Position numbers and translations under genes: made by a program. Positions 8,284 to 17,325 of a stretch of DNA of 64,000 nt are shown in pieces. The DNA is from Brevibacillus_H sp049846925. Lineage in GTDB: Bacteria > Bacillota > Bacilli > Brevibacillales > Brevibacillaceae. The stretch covers positions 6,007 through 70,006 of the forward strand of contig NZ_JBNCMT010000030.1 of the NCBI RefSeq assembly GCF_049846925.1, in the 5' to 3' direction. The notes beneath the pieces were generated by a model. It worked only from the letters and a program-made list of their open reading frames with translations. It did not search any database and was not told where the DNA came from. The stretch's first letter is position 1. Each line of letters begins with the position of its first letter.

Positions 8284-9891
8284 ATGCATCTTCGTAAATG
8301 GTTTACCCTGCTTTTCTTGTTCGTGTTATGCGTCCCTTCAACAAACAATACAGTTCATGCGCAAACGGCTAACCGTATCAGCATCTTTTTAGATGGTACT
8401 CAGGTAAACAGTGATGTTGCCCCTTACATAATACCGAAACAAAATGTCACGATGGTTCCGTTGCGAGTGATCAGTGAAAGCCTTGGGGCGAAAGTGTCTT
8501 GGACACAAAGCAACCAAACAGCAACAATTACTTCTAATCAAATGATCATTAAAATGGCCACAGATCAAAAGCACGCTCTGGTAAACGGCAACCATGTAAC
8601 TCTGGATGCTTCCGTTCAGAACAAACAGGGACGCATCATGGTTCCACTTCGTTTTGTAAGTGAAAAACTGGGCCTCCAAGTTTCTTGGGACCAAGCGACC
8701 CGTACAATCGCATTACAATCTGGCACCATCCAGTCAAATGAGCCAGTAGATCAAGGTCCTCCGCCTGATATTATTGGGAATCTACCGAGTTCGAGTTCTT
8801 CCCTAAGAGGCGTGTGGGTCTCTACCGTATACAATCTCGATTGGCCGTCCAGCGGTTCGATCAGCAATCGTGAGAAACAACAACAGGAGTACATTCAGTT
8901 ATTGCAAGAACTACAAGGTATGGGAATCAATTCGGTGTTTGTTCAGGTACGCCCTTCCGCAGATGCGATTTATCCCTCTGCCTTCGTTCCCTGGTCCAAG
9001 TATTTGACAGGAAAACAAGGACAAGACCCTGGATATGATCCACTTGCGTTCATGATTGAAGAGACACATAAGCAAGGAATGCAATTTCATGCCTGGTTCA
9101 ATCCATTTCGGGCCAATCCTGATGCGAAAATAGATCAGCTTGCCTCTAATCATGTAGCAAAACTTCATCCTGATTGGATTGTGAATGCCAAAAACAAGCT
9201 GTACATCAATCCCGGCATCCCAGCAGCTCGTCAACAAATTATTGCGGAGATTATGGAAGTTGTGAATAATTATGAGGTTGACGGCGTGCATCTCGATGAC
9301 TACTTCTATCCTTCCGATGGTGTTTTTCCCGATGATGCGACGTTCCAAAAAAATAACAGCGGTCGGTTTGCCACAAAAGCAGAATGGCGTCGTGATAACA
9401 TTAACCAGTTCGTCAAGCAACTGGGAGAATCAATTGACGCAAGTAAACCAACAGTCCAATTTGGTATCAGCCCATTTGGGGTGTGGCGCAACAAATCTGT
9501 CGATAGTACAGGCTCAGACACCAAGGCAGGTGTGACTGCCTATGACCACATGCATGCCGATGTGCGGACGTGGATTCAACAGGGATGGATTGATTATGTC
9601 ACCCCACAAATCTACTGGAGTCTCTCGTTCACTCCTGCCCAGTACGACAAGCTAGTATCCTGGTGGGCTAACGAAGTGAAAAATACCAATGTCAAACTCT
9701 ACATTGGTCACTCTCCTTATAAGTTGGGAACAAAAGAAGCTGGATGGCAATCTGCCCAGGAAATAATCAATCAGCTACAATACAATACGCAGTTCCCTGA
9801 AGTTCAGGGAGATGTATTCTTCAGTGCCAAGGATCTGCGAAAAAATCCGCTTGGAATCAAGGAAGTTCTCAGCAGCTATTTCAGCAGATAA
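8284..9891 (+). CDS. secreted GH10-like (DUF187/YngK-type) glycosyl hydrolase with N-terminal stalk domain
   Basis: 535 aa with a signal peptide (residues 1-27, cleavage after VHAQ). Residues 30-150 are a copper-amine-oxidase-like stalk domain with two VPLR(F/V) repeats (VPLRVISESLGAKVSW, VPLRFVSEKLGLQVSW). From residue 173 RGVWVSTVYNLDWPS begins the DUF187/GHL10 (beta/alpha) barrel, with DGVHLDDYFYP holding the likely acidic residues. The family acts on cell-wall or extracellular glycans; the substrate is unproven. GGAGG lies 9 nt before the ATG, and a long hairpin terminator follows. Confidence 0.85.
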   Translation: MHLRKWFTLLFLFVLCVPSTNNTVHAQTANRISIFLDGTQVNSDVAPYIIPKQNVTMVPLRVISESLGAKVSWTQSNQTATITSNQMIIKMATDQKHALVNGNHVTLDASVQNKQGRIMVPLRFVSEKLGLQVSWDQATRTIALQSGTIQSNEPVDQGPPPDIIGNLPSSSSSLRGVWVSTVYNLDWPSSGSISNREKQQQEYIQLLQELQGMGINSVFVQVRPSADAIYPSAFVPWSKYLTGKQGQDPGYDPLAFMIEETHKQGMQFHAWFNPFRANPDAKIDQLASNHVAKLHPDWIVNAKNKLYINPGIPAARQQIIAEIMEVVNNYEVDGVHLDDYFYPSDGVFPDDATFQKNNSGRFATKAEWRRDNINQFVKQLGESIDASKPTVQFGISPFGVWRNKSVDSTGSDTKAGVTAYDHMHADVRTWIQQGWIDYVTPQIYWSLSFTPAQYDKLVSWWANEVKNTNVKLYIGHSPYKLGTKEAGWQSAQEIINQLQYNTQFPEVQGDVFFSAKDLRKNPLGIKEVLSSYFSR

Positions 9892-9897
9892 AATATG

Positions 9898-9966
9898 AAA
9901 ATCCCCCTTTCCCATAACAGTAGAAATTTTTGATTCTACTCTTGTTAGGGAGGGGGGATTTTTATT
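9898..9966 (+). terminator. long terminator hairpin after the GH gene
   Basis: A CCCCC-rich arm at 9902-9907 and GGGGGGAT at 9952-9959 close an imperfect long stem that includes TAGAA/TTCTA; a T-rich tail follows. Confidence 0.75.
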
Positions 9967-9983
9967 TTTTACACATTTGTTCA

Positions 9984-10012
9984 TTGACAATGATTCTCAT
10001 TACCAATAAACT
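9984..10012 (+). promoter_or_regulatory. Fur-regulated promoter of the siderophore operon
   Basis: TTGACA (9984-9989), a 17-nt spacer and TAAACT (10007-10012) form a sigma-A promoter. The 19-nt block 9986-10004 (GACAATGATTCTCATTACC) matches the Fur box GATAATGATTATCATTATC at 16 of 19 positions and fills the spacer, so iron-bound Fur would block RNA polymerase. The first gene starts about 290 nt further on. Confidence 0.88.
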
Positions 10013-10123
10013 AGTAACGAATTGAAAAAAATGGAAATCGGTGAGAGGTGATCAAATCGTAGTAAAGCTGCTTGTACACATTCGAAACATGCAACTAGGG
10101 CAATTGGATAGGAAAAAGGAAAA

Positions 10124-10193
10124 GCCGTTACCAGGTCGACTTTGGCCGGTGCAACCTGATAACGGCGTGCGGTAGGATACCCCTATTTTTTTT
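10124..10193 (+). promoter_or_regulatory. structured leader element (13-bp hairpin plus T-run)
   Basis: GCCGTTACCAGGT (10124-10136) pairs with ACCTGATAACGGC (10154-10166) over 13 positions with one G-U, loop 17 nt. A mini-stem TAGG/CCTA and eight T's (10186-10193) follow. It lies in the 5' leader between the Fur promoter and the first gene. It may be an attenuator or a processing/stability element; I could not match it to a riboswitch class. Confidence 0.5.
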
Positions 10194-10269
10194 GTTGTGC
10201 AAAAAAAAAGGTCCTTTCTTAATTATAGCAAGGTTTTTGTATCACTGTAAATAATAGGGGGTCCACTAG

Positions 10270-10309
10270 TAAACAAACATGGCCAAGAGAATACTAGGAG
10301 GTTTGTTTA
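10270..10309 (+). promoter_or_regulatory. inverted repeat enclosing the sbnA ribosome site
   Basis: TAAACAAAC (10270-10278) and GTTTGTTTA (10301-10309) are a perfect 9-bp inverted repeat. The loop ends with AGGAG (10296-10300) and the 3' arm abuts the ATG at 10310. A hairpin here would affect ribosome access to the first gene. Confidence 0.5.
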
Positions 10310-11287
10310 ATGACCCAAAAAATGGTAACCAAACAAAAACCGACTACCTCAATCGTGGATTGCATCGGGCATACTCCATTGGTACATCTGAAACGGTTAT
10401 TTGCCAATAGTGGAGTTGAAGTCTTTGCCAAACTGGAGTTTATGAATCCAGGCGGAAGCATGAAGGACCGACCGGCACGCTATATTATTGAGCAGGGTCT
10501 TCGGGATAGGACGATTCGTTCTGGCACACACATCATCGAAAGCACTTCTGGCAATCTGGGAGTTGCCCTTGCGATGGTTTCCAGAGTCTATGGTTTAGCG
10601 TTTACGTGCGTTGTTGACCCGAAGATAACGACTGCCAATTTGAAAATCCTACAACAGCTTGGTGCAAATGTTGATATGGTGAGCGAACCGGATGATCAGG
10701 GTGGATATTTAAAAACCCGCATCCGTAGAGTGCAGGAATTGTTAAAAACAGATCCCAACAGTTTTTGGATTAATCAATATGCCAACGAAATGAATTGGAA
10801 AGCCCATTATTACGGCGCAGGAAGCGAGCTTGTAGAACAACTGGATAGACCAGTAGATTGCCTGGTTGCTGCTGTCAGTACGACTGGAAGCATAATGGGA
10901 AACGCACGACGTCTGCGGGAAGCATTTCCTCACATTAAAATTGTTGCTGTCGATGCCGTTGGTTCTGTCATTTTCGGCGCCCCATCGGCTCCCAGGGAAC
11001 TGCCCGGAATCGGTTCCAGCCGTGTACCAGAATTGCTAAATCGCGATGAAATCGACGAAGTCATTTACGTGAATGACCATGAATCTGTACAAGGGTGCAA
11101 GGATCTTCTGTATCACGAAGGGATTTTTGCCGGAGGGTCTTCTGGCTCCGTGATTGCAGCCGTACGCAAGCTGCTTCCGTCTCTTCCCCCATCCTATCGT
11201 ATTGCCGTCATCTTGCCTGACCGGGGAGACCGCTACCTGGACACTGTTTATGACAACGATTGGGTTTCCCAATTACACACTCCCTAA
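10310..11287 (+). CDS. sbnA: SbnA-like O-phosphoserine/glutamate-utilising PLP synthase (Dap pathway)
   Basis: 325 aa, the length of staphylococcal SbnA. It is a cysteine-synthase-like fold-type II PLP enzyme: GGSMKDRPARYI holds the PLP lysine (K52), STSGNLGVALA the phosphate/asparagine loop, and AGGSSGS lies near the C-terminus. In staphyloferrin B synthesis SbnA joins O-phospho-L-serine and L-glutamate into ACEGA, which SbnB oxidises to L-2,3-diaminopropionate and alpha-ketoglutarate. First gene behind the Fur promoter; AGGAGG precedes the ATG. The adjacent sbnB-like gene makes an ordinary cysteine synthase unlikely. Confidence 0.85.
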   Translation: MTQKMVTKQKPTTSIVDCIGHTPLVHLKRLFANSGVEVFAKLEFMNPGGSMKDRPARYIIEQGLRDRTIRSGTHIIESTSGNLGVALAMVSRVYGLAFTCVVDPKITTANLKILQQLGANVDMVSEPDDQGGYLKTRIRRVQELLKTDPNSFWINQYANEMNWKAHYYGAGSELVEQLDRPVDCLVAAVSTTGSIMGNARRLREAFPHIKIVAVDAVGSVIFGAPSAPRELPGIGSSRVPELLNRDEIDEVIYVNDHESVQGCKDLLYHEGIFAGGSSGSVIAAVRKLLPSLPPSYRIAVILPDRGDRYLDTVYDNDWVSQLHTP

Positions 11288-11319
11288 AAATACCGTACAA
11301 ATGGAAAGGAGCTTTTCCC

Positions 11320-12372
11320 ATGATTGAGACAAAAAATGAACAAATAGATTTCACATCAAGTGATTCGCCTGCTCTTCTTTACCTGAATAGAAGCGCAATC
11401 GGCAGCCTCGGTGGGGACTCATCTGCTATTTATGTAGAGGCAATTACGGAAGTATTAGCCAAACATGCTCGAAAAGAGTTTGTGCAGCCATTGAAACCAT
11501 ATCTGCGAGCGAATGAAAAAAATGGCCACATCGCTGATCGCATCATTGCAATGCCTGCTCATGTCGGGGGAGATGCTGCTGTCTCTGGGATCAAGTGGAT
11601 TGGAAGCAAGCATGACAATCCACTTCTAAGAGGTCTTGAACGGGCAAGCGGCCTCATCATTCTTAATGACCCGAATACAAACTATCCTGTTTCTGTGATG
11701 GAAGCAGGGGTCATTAGCAGCATGCGGACTGCTGCTGTTACAGTAGTGGCTGCTCGTCATTTGGCAAAAAAAGAATTCCGGACGGTATCGTGCATGGGTT
11801 GCGGTATTATTGCGAAACGACAATTACAAGCGTTACTTGAACAATTCCCACAGATTGAAACGATCTATCTGTTTGATCTGAATCAACAAGCAGCTGAGCA
11901 ATTGGTTCAGAGCCTGTCTGAAACATTTGCGAAAGTTACCTTTTCTGTTGAAACAACTGCCGAAGAAGCTGTCCGCCAAGGAGAAGTTGTCGTCACTTGC
12001 ACAGTAACCGATCAACCATATATTCCTTTCGAATGGCTGCAAAAAGGAGCATTCGTCAGCAATGTATCCATCATGGATGTACATAAAGAAGTGTTCGTGA
12101 AGGCTGACAAAGTGGTAGTGGATGACTGGGATCAATCCAATCGAGAGAAAAAGGTGATTAACCAGCTTGTGCTGGAAGGCAAGTTCTCCCAAGAACAGCT
12201 ACATGCAGAATTGGGGCAAATCCTCATCGGTGAAAAGAGTGGTCGGGAAACGGACGAAGAAATTATTATCCTCAATCCGATGGGAATGGCCATTGAAGAT
12301 ATTGCTTGCGCACAAAAACTGTATCAAAAGGCATTGGAATCGAATATCGGAACAAAACTCTCTTTATATTGA
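11320..12372 (+). CDS. sbnB: SbnB-like NAD-dependent ACEGA dehydrogenase (Dap formation)
   Basis: 350 aa from the ATG at 11320 (AAAGGA 9 nt upstream); the frame is open further upstream but lacks a good start. It belongs to the ornithine cyclodeaminase/mu-crystallin family, with MRTAAVTVVAARHLA and a Rossmann segment CGIIAKRQL..IYLFDLN. In the characterised pathway it oxidatively cleaves ACEGA to L-Dap and alpha-ketoglutarate, so the sbnA-sbnB pair supplies two siderophore building blocks. It lies 32 nt after sbnA. Confidence 0.85.
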   Translation: MIETKNEQIDFTSSDSPALLYLNRSAIGSLGGDSSAIYVEAITEVLAKHARKEFVQPLKPYLRANEKNGHIADRIIAMPAHVGGDAAVSGIKWIGSKHDNPLLRGLERASGLIILNDPNTNYPVSVMEAGVISSMRTAAVTVVAARHLAKKEFRTVSCMGCGIIAKRQLQALLEQFPQIETIYLFDLNQQAAEQLVQSLSETFAKVTFSVETTAEEAVRQGEVVVTCTVTDQPYIPFEWLQKGAFVSNVSIMDVHKEVFVKADKVVVDDWDQSNREKKVINQLVLEGKFSQEQLHAELGQILIGEKSGRETDEEIIILNPMGMAIEDIACAQKLYQKALESNIGTKLSLY

Positions 12373-12398
12373 TGGATGCATAATCACGGGGTTTCTAC

Positions 12399-13631
12399 AT
12401 GGAGCAGCTAGCGACCACACGAAGTTGGGAAGCTAACTTTCGAATTTTGTGGAGTGGACAGTTTATTACGATTATCGGCTTAACGGGAATTACCCCATTC
12501 TTGCCGTTTTACATGCAGCAAATCGGAGTAAATGACACCAAAACAAATCTTCTGTGGAGTGGATTGGCATTAGCAGCGCCTGCAATCGCCTATGCACTTA
12601 CTTCCCCGATTTGGGGAAGAATGGGTGATCGTTGGAGCAGAAAGTGGATGTTCGTCCGTTCCTTGTTAGGATTATCGGTAAGTTTATTGTGCATGGGGAT
12701 GGCTCAAACCCCGTTGCAATTTTTTCTCTCCCGGCTCTGCCAGGGCGCATTTGGAGGGATTTCTGATGCAAGCACCTCTTTTATCGGGTCAGCAGCGCCA
12801 AAAGATAAGCAAGGGTTGTATCTCGGCAGGTTTCAAAATGGGGTAGCAGCCGGATCACTTATAGGGCCTTTATTAGGAGGAATACTTGCCGATCAGTGGG
12901 GATTTCGTCCGATGCTATTCTTCACTGGAGCCTTGACAGGGATATGCGGCATACTGGCCGGTTTTTTGTTGAAGGAATCCGAAAGAGAAGAACAGCAATC
13001 CTCACCTCCATCTTCTGGTTATTTTCCAGCTCTCAAGAATCTGATGAGTGATCCCACGCTGAGGGCATTTCTCTTTGGTGGAATTGCTGCCAAGTTCGGG
13101 GTGTTTGGCTTACTTGCGGTGTTTGGTCCGTATGTGTCCACATTTTCTACCTTCTCTTCTTCTCCAACCATGTGGATAGGCTTACTCGATGCAGCAACTC
13201 ATTTCGGAACCCTGTTAGGTTCCTCCTGGTGGGGGAAGAAAAACGACCGCTCCCCGGTGGAAAAGAATTTTGTCATGGCATCTGCAATTTGTGGCCTGCT
13301 CATCATCTCACAAGCGTGTCTGCCTTTTGTAGCATGGCTATTTTTGCTTCGCATTCTTCAAGGCTTCTTTTTCAGCTCACTGATTCAATCGGTGATCTTG
13401 ATCGTGATTCGCACGTCAGATGACTTCAATCGGGGACTGAGCATCGGTATCACAAACAGCCTGCTTGTAACTGGTCAGATAGCCGGATCTTTCAGTGGAG
13501 GCCTACTTGGTGGATACCTCCCCTTTGCATGGATTATCGCCTTCATGGGCACCGTGTTTATTCTTTCCTCCATCCTGGTTGGGATCATGATTTCATCACT
13601 ACACAAGAAAGGTAGTGTTCAGCAAATATGA
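12399..13631 (+). CDS. sbnD: MFS siderophore exporter, SbnD-like
   Basis: 410 aa with about 12 hydrophobic segments and the MFS loop 2-3 motif (GRMGDRWSRKWMF, residues 75-87). The N-terminus EANFRILWSGQFITIIG is typical of the TetA/multidrug MFS subfamily. In Staphylococcus sbnD encodes the staphyloferrin B exporter, and the gene sits in the same relative place here, directly after the precursor genes and before the synthetases. Its stop overlaps the next start (ATGA, 4 nt). Confidence 0.82.
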   Translation: MEQLATTRSWEANFRILWSGQFITIIGLTGITPFLPFYMQQIGVNDTKTNLLWSGLALAAPAIAYALTSPIWGRMGDRWSRKWMFVRSLLGLSVSLLCMGMAQTPLQFFLSRLCQGAFGGISDASTSFIGSAAPKDKQGLYLGRFQNGVAAGSLIGPLLGGILADQWGFRPMLFFTGALTGICGILAGFLLKESEREEQQSSPPSSGYFPALKNLMSDPTLRAFLFGGIAAKFGVFGLLAVFGPYVSTFSTFSSSPTMWIGLLDAATHFGTLLGSSWWGKKNDRSPVEKNFVMASAICGLLIISQACLPFVAWLFLLRILQGFFFSSLIQSVILIVIRTSDDFNRGLSIGITNSLLVTGQIAGSFSGGLLGGYLPFAWIIAFMGTVFILSSILVGIMISSLHKKGSVQQI

Positions 13632-15478
13632 CACGTCTCGAAGATGTACAACATTCAAAACAGTCTCTGGATCATGAATTGGCAGAACAAGCGACGATTG
13701 AAAGAATAGTAAATGCCTATCTCCGTGAAAACGGTATTTTTGATCCAAGGTTAGAGAAAAATGGGTCACAGCTTTCTCTTCCATTTGAAACTGACAACTT
13801 TTTTTACCTCCATCTGCCAAAAAGCAGCGCAACATTGGTTGGAGAATTAACTTTCTGGTCAGCAGGAGGGCATCACTCGTACGGTTCCTCCTTCTATCAA
13901 GTTAAAGAGTTTACCTATAGCAAACTAGATGGTCACCAGATCTTGCAGCTCATTCTTGACGAGCTCTCGATGCTGGAAACAGATGAATCGATTCGTCACC
14001 ATAAAAAAAATGAACTGCTTCATCACATGCAAAACAGCGTACAAAACACAATCAGTTATATCAGGAAATCCCGCTCCACGCCGAATAGACAGAATCAGCC
14101 TCTGGACTTTCTTCTTTCGGAACAGTCTCTCTATTATGGCCATCCGTTTCACCCCACCCCAAAAAGCCAGGAAGGTTTCACTCAACTGGATATGCATCGA
14201 TTCTCTCCAGAACTGGGGACGTCTTTCACTCTCCACTATCTCGCTGTATCTCCAGAATTCATTCGGGAAGAGTGGGTTCATCAGCCTAATGTGAATCATG
14301 CAGAAACGTGCATCCCGCAAAGCATTCGGGATGAAGCTGCATCAATACTAGGTGTTGATAAAATTCAGTATGAGTTGCTTCCGTGCCATCCTTGGCAAGC
14401 CAATTATCTTTTGCAGCAAAAGCATTTTCAGGACCTCCTCCACCAGGAAAAGATCATTGACCTGGGGCCATTAGGAAACAGGGTCTATCCAACTTCCTCC
14501 GTCAGAACCGTCTGGGACCCTTCACACAACTATTTTTTCAAATTGCCGCTTCAGATCCGCATAACCAATTTCATCAGAGTCAATACGTATGAACAAGTAA
14601 AACGCACAATCGACGCATCGAAGATCGTTGCAGAAGTAAAGGATCGGTTCGAAAACGAGCAATTCCAGGTATTAATGGATTACGGGTTCAGGACTGTATC
14701 TCTAGCAGAGATTCCTGATTCGGAAAATGAACGAGTCATGGAAGCCGCCGCCGTTGTCTTCCGAGGAAATCCCGAAGAGCTTCGCCGACAAGGAAGTACC
14801 ATTTTTGTCGTTGGTTCTTTGATGGAAACACCACCGGGAGAAGCCGAACCCACCTTATTTAAAGCCATTCGTCAAAACAAGGAAAACCAGCTACCTTCCC
14901 TTACCAACTGGTTCCAACAGTACCTCACCATAAGCATGCTCCCGATTCTTACCATGTTTGCCGAAGCAGGGATCAGCTTGGAGGCTCATGCACAAAACTC
15001 ACTGGTTATGCTTGAGAAAGGGCTCCCTGTTAGATTGTACGTTCGTGATCTGGAAGGAATCAGCATTGACCGTGACATGGCTTTGCGCCATGGCTGGACG
15101 AAAACACTGATTGCTACTGACAGCCCTGTTCTCTATCAGGAGGAAGAGGCGTGGTTCCGTCTGCAATATTACTTCTTTGTCAACCACCTCGGGTATGTTG
15201 TTCGGACATTGGCTAAATACAGTAACCAGGATGAGTACGTCTTCTGGAGAGTGGCTCGCAATGTCTTGCTCGAAGAAAGCAAGAAAACACCCTCTGAGCG
15301 AATGACCAAATATATCAATGATCTATTGCATCGAAAAACACTTCCAGCCAAAGCAAATTTCGTAAGCCGATTCCAAAAAATTGGTGAAACACCACTCTAT
15401 GTGCAGATCCCCAATCCTATTCATTTCTGCCAGGTCACTGAGCATACATCACTTACTAATGAAGAGGTGAAACAATGA
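13628..15478 (+). CDS. IucA/IucC (NIS) siderophore synthetase, first
   Basis: 616 aa. It contains YGHPFHPTPKSQEGF (ATP/substrate motif HPxHPxxKS) near residues 172-186, ELLPCHPWQANYLL and a C-terminal FhuF-like segment with EAHAQNSLV and VRDLEGI. NIS synthetases adenylate a carboxylate, such as citrate, and condense it with an amine or alcohol. By order, after the exporter, it matches sbnE, whose product joins citrate and Dap, but a type-B role with alpha-ketoglutarate cannot be excluded. It overlaps both neighbours by 4 nt, so it is translationally coupled. No own ribosome site is obvious. Confidence 0.85.
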   Translation: MTRLEDVQHSKQSLDHELAEQATIERIVNAYLRENGIFDPRLEKNGSQLSLPFETDNFFYLHLPKSSATLVGELTFWSAGGHHSYGSSFYQVKEFTYSKLDGHQILQLILDELSMLETDESIRHHKKNELLHHMQNSVQNTISYIRKSRSTPNRQNQPLDFLLSEQSLYYGHPFHPTPKSQEGFTQLDMHRFSPELGTSFTLHYLAVSPEFIREEWVHQPNVNHAETCIPQSIRDEAASILGVDKIQYELLPCHPWQANYLLQQKHFQDLLHQEKIIDLGPLGNRVYPTSSVRTVWDPSHNYFFKLPLQIRITNFIRVNTYEQVKRTIDASKIVAEVKDRFENEQFQVLMDYGFRTVSLAEIPDSENERVMEAAAVVFRGNPEELRRQGSTIFVVGSLMETPPGEAEPTLFKAIRQNKENQLPSLTNWFQQYLTISMLPILTMFAEAGISLEAHAQNSLVMLEKGLPVRLYVRDLEGISIDRDMALRHGWTKTLIATDSPVLYQEEEAWFRLQYYFFVNHLGYVVRTLAKYSNQDEYVFWRVARNVLLEESKKTPSERMTKYINDLLHRKTLPAKANFVSRFQKIGETPLYVQIPNPIHFCQVTEHTSLTNEEVKQ

Positions 15479-17325
15479 ATCCAGTTGTTACAGAAACGAA
15501 TTCGTTTGAACTAGAGCGGTTGGATATTCAGGAAGCCTTGCAATCTCCTGAGTATGTTGAAGTACGCAGGCGGATTTTTCGACAAATCATTGAATCGCTC
15601 ATCTATGAAGAAATTGTAGAGGAAAAACCACAAACTCTTCCTGACGGTAAGCCAGGGTACGTATTGGAGGGTCAAAGTGAGAAAGGGAAATCCGTACAAT
15701 ATGTCTGCCACGGCCAAAGGAAAATGAGCTATGGCAGAGTCCGCTTAACCAAAGAGCCTGTTATGAGGGTGGAGGATGGCAGGGGAACTGAGGCAGAGTG
15801 TTTGACAACTTTTTTACTAGAGACAGCTCCCTTTATGAAGGAAGAACCGGAACAATTGCACACATTTATTAACGAAATCATGCAGACCCATGTAAAAGAT
15901 ACAGTAGCAAAGCATCAGCAAAAGAACCGAGAGCCTGCATCTCCTGCTCAAAGTTTCGCAGAGCTGGAGGGAGACATTATTGACGGGCATCCCTATCATC
16001 CATGCTATAAATCAAGAATTGGCTTCGATCTCGCAGATAATGCTGCTTATGGACCTGACTTCAAACCTTTGATGAAACTCATCTGGGTAGCCATTCAAAA
16101 AAAGAGGGCGGTCATTTCTTCATCAGATGAGCTTGATACCCAGGATTTCTTTCGAAGCGAACTGGGAGAAGAAGATCACAAACATTTTGTCGATAGACTA
16201 CAGAATCAGGGATACGATCCTGATGAATTCGTGTTTGTGCCTATTCATCCATGGCAGTGGAGAGAGAAAATTTCGACCACATTTTTTGAGCAAATCCGGT
16301 CAGGACAAATCGTTCTCTTAGGGGAAGGGACGGATCAGTACAGTCCTCAACAATCAATCAGAACCTTAACCAACCGGACCTCTCCCGAAAAGGCCTATGT
16401 AAAGGTTTCGTTAAACATCCGAAACACATCGGCAAGCCGTATACTGGGCCATCATCATGTAGAGAATGCCTCTATTGTCTCCGATTGGCTTGAATCCGTC
16501 AGAAAAAATGACTCGTACTTACAGGATGAATTGCGTGTGGTGTTTTTAAAAGAAGTGCTAGGGGTGTACTTTGCTGATGACCAACTGCCTGAGGTTACTC
16601 AGGAGAGCATGTACGGTTCACTGGGAGCCATCTGGCGAGAAAACATTCAGCACTATCTTACTTCAGATGAAGTTGCCGTACCGTACACAGCACTATACCA
16701 TGTCGGAGCTGATGGCATTCCTTTTATTGATCCATGGATACAAGAATTTGGTTGGAAGAACTGGCTGAGTCAAGTATTGCAAGTATCAATCCTTCCGCTT
16801 GTCCATTTACTGTTTGCTCACGGGATCGCCCTGGAATCACATGCACAAAACATGGTACTGATTCACCGTGGCGGAATTCCGACACGCGTAGCTTTACGCG
16901 ATTTTCCAGGAGGGATTCGCTATTATACAGGTGAATTCGCAGACAAGACGTCACAACCTCATTTGAAGGCACCTCCAGCGTTTCACTCCAATGTCATTTC
17001 TTCCATGGCAACAGAACAGGCTAGTGAAGTTACTGACTTTTTACATGATGCATTCTTTCACATCAATCTTTCGGAGTTTTCCATGTTTTTGGAAGAGTAC
17101 TACGGAATATCTGAAAAAGCATTCTGGACAATTGCTGCAGAGACGATTACCTCCTATCAGAAGCAGTTTCCAGAGCTACAGTATCTGTTTGAAGCACTCA
17201 ATATTTTTACCGAAAAAGTGCTTGTGGGTCAATTAACGATCCGCAGACTGTGCGGAGAATCCCATATTAGGGAACATAGCGTACCAAATCCCCTTTACAC
17301 TGCTTTGAAGGAGTTGGACGTATGA
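15475..17325 (+). CDS. IucA/IucC (NIS) siderophore synthetase, second
   Basis: 616 aa, by chance the same length as its neighbour but clearly divergent. Motifs: DGHPYHPCYKSRIGF (about residues 168-182), VPIHPWQWREKI, RTLTNRTSPEKAYVKVSLNIRNTSASRI, ESHAQNMVLIHRGG and LRDFPGGIRYY. These are the canonical NIS synthetase ATP/citrate motifs, better kept than in the first synthetase. By order it matches sbnF, which adds the second Dap to a decarboxylated citryl-Dap intermediate. The start overlaps the preceding stop by 4 nt and its stop overlaps sbnH by 4 nt. Confidence 0.88.
   Translation: MNPVVTETNSFELERLDIQEALQSPEYVEVRRRIFRQIIESLIYEEIVEEKPQTLPDGKPGYVLEGQSEKGKSVQYVCHGQRKMSYGRVRLTKEPVMRVEDGRGTEAECLTTFLLETAPFMKEEPEQLHTFINEIMQTHVKDTVAKHQQKNREPASPAQSFAELEGDIIDGHPYHPCYKSRIGFDLADNAAYGPDFKPLMKLIWVAIQKKRAVISSSDELDTQDFFRSELGEEDHKHFVDRLQNQGYDPDEFVFVPIHPWQWREKISTTFFEQIRSGQIVLLGEGTDQYSPQQSIRTLTNRTSPEKAYVKVSLNIRNTSASRILGHHHVENASIVSDWLESVRKNDSYLQDELRVVFLKEVLGVYFADDQLPEVTQESMYGSLGAIWRENIQHYLTSDEVAVPYTALYHVGADGIPFIDPWIQEFGWKNWLSQVLQVSILPLVHLLFAHGIALESHAQNMVLIHRGGIPTRVALRDFPGGIRYYTGEFADKTSQPHLKAPPAFHSNVISSMATEQASEVTDFLHDAFFHINLSEFSMFLEEYYGISEKAFWTIAAETITSYQKQFPELQYLFEALNIFTEKVLVGQLTIRRLCGESHIREHSVPNPLYTALKELDV

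Noticed and set aside
10090..10193. TPP or guanidine (ykkC) riboswitch in the siderophore leader
   Set aside because: Short matches such as ACCTGAT and CTAGGG occur, but the required companion motifs and spacing are absent.
10310..11287. Ordinary cysteine synthase (CysK) for the first operon gene
   Set aside because: Adjacent sbnB, NIS synthetases, sbnH, sbnI and the Fur box fit SbnA; no cysteine genes or CymR/T-box signals are nearby.
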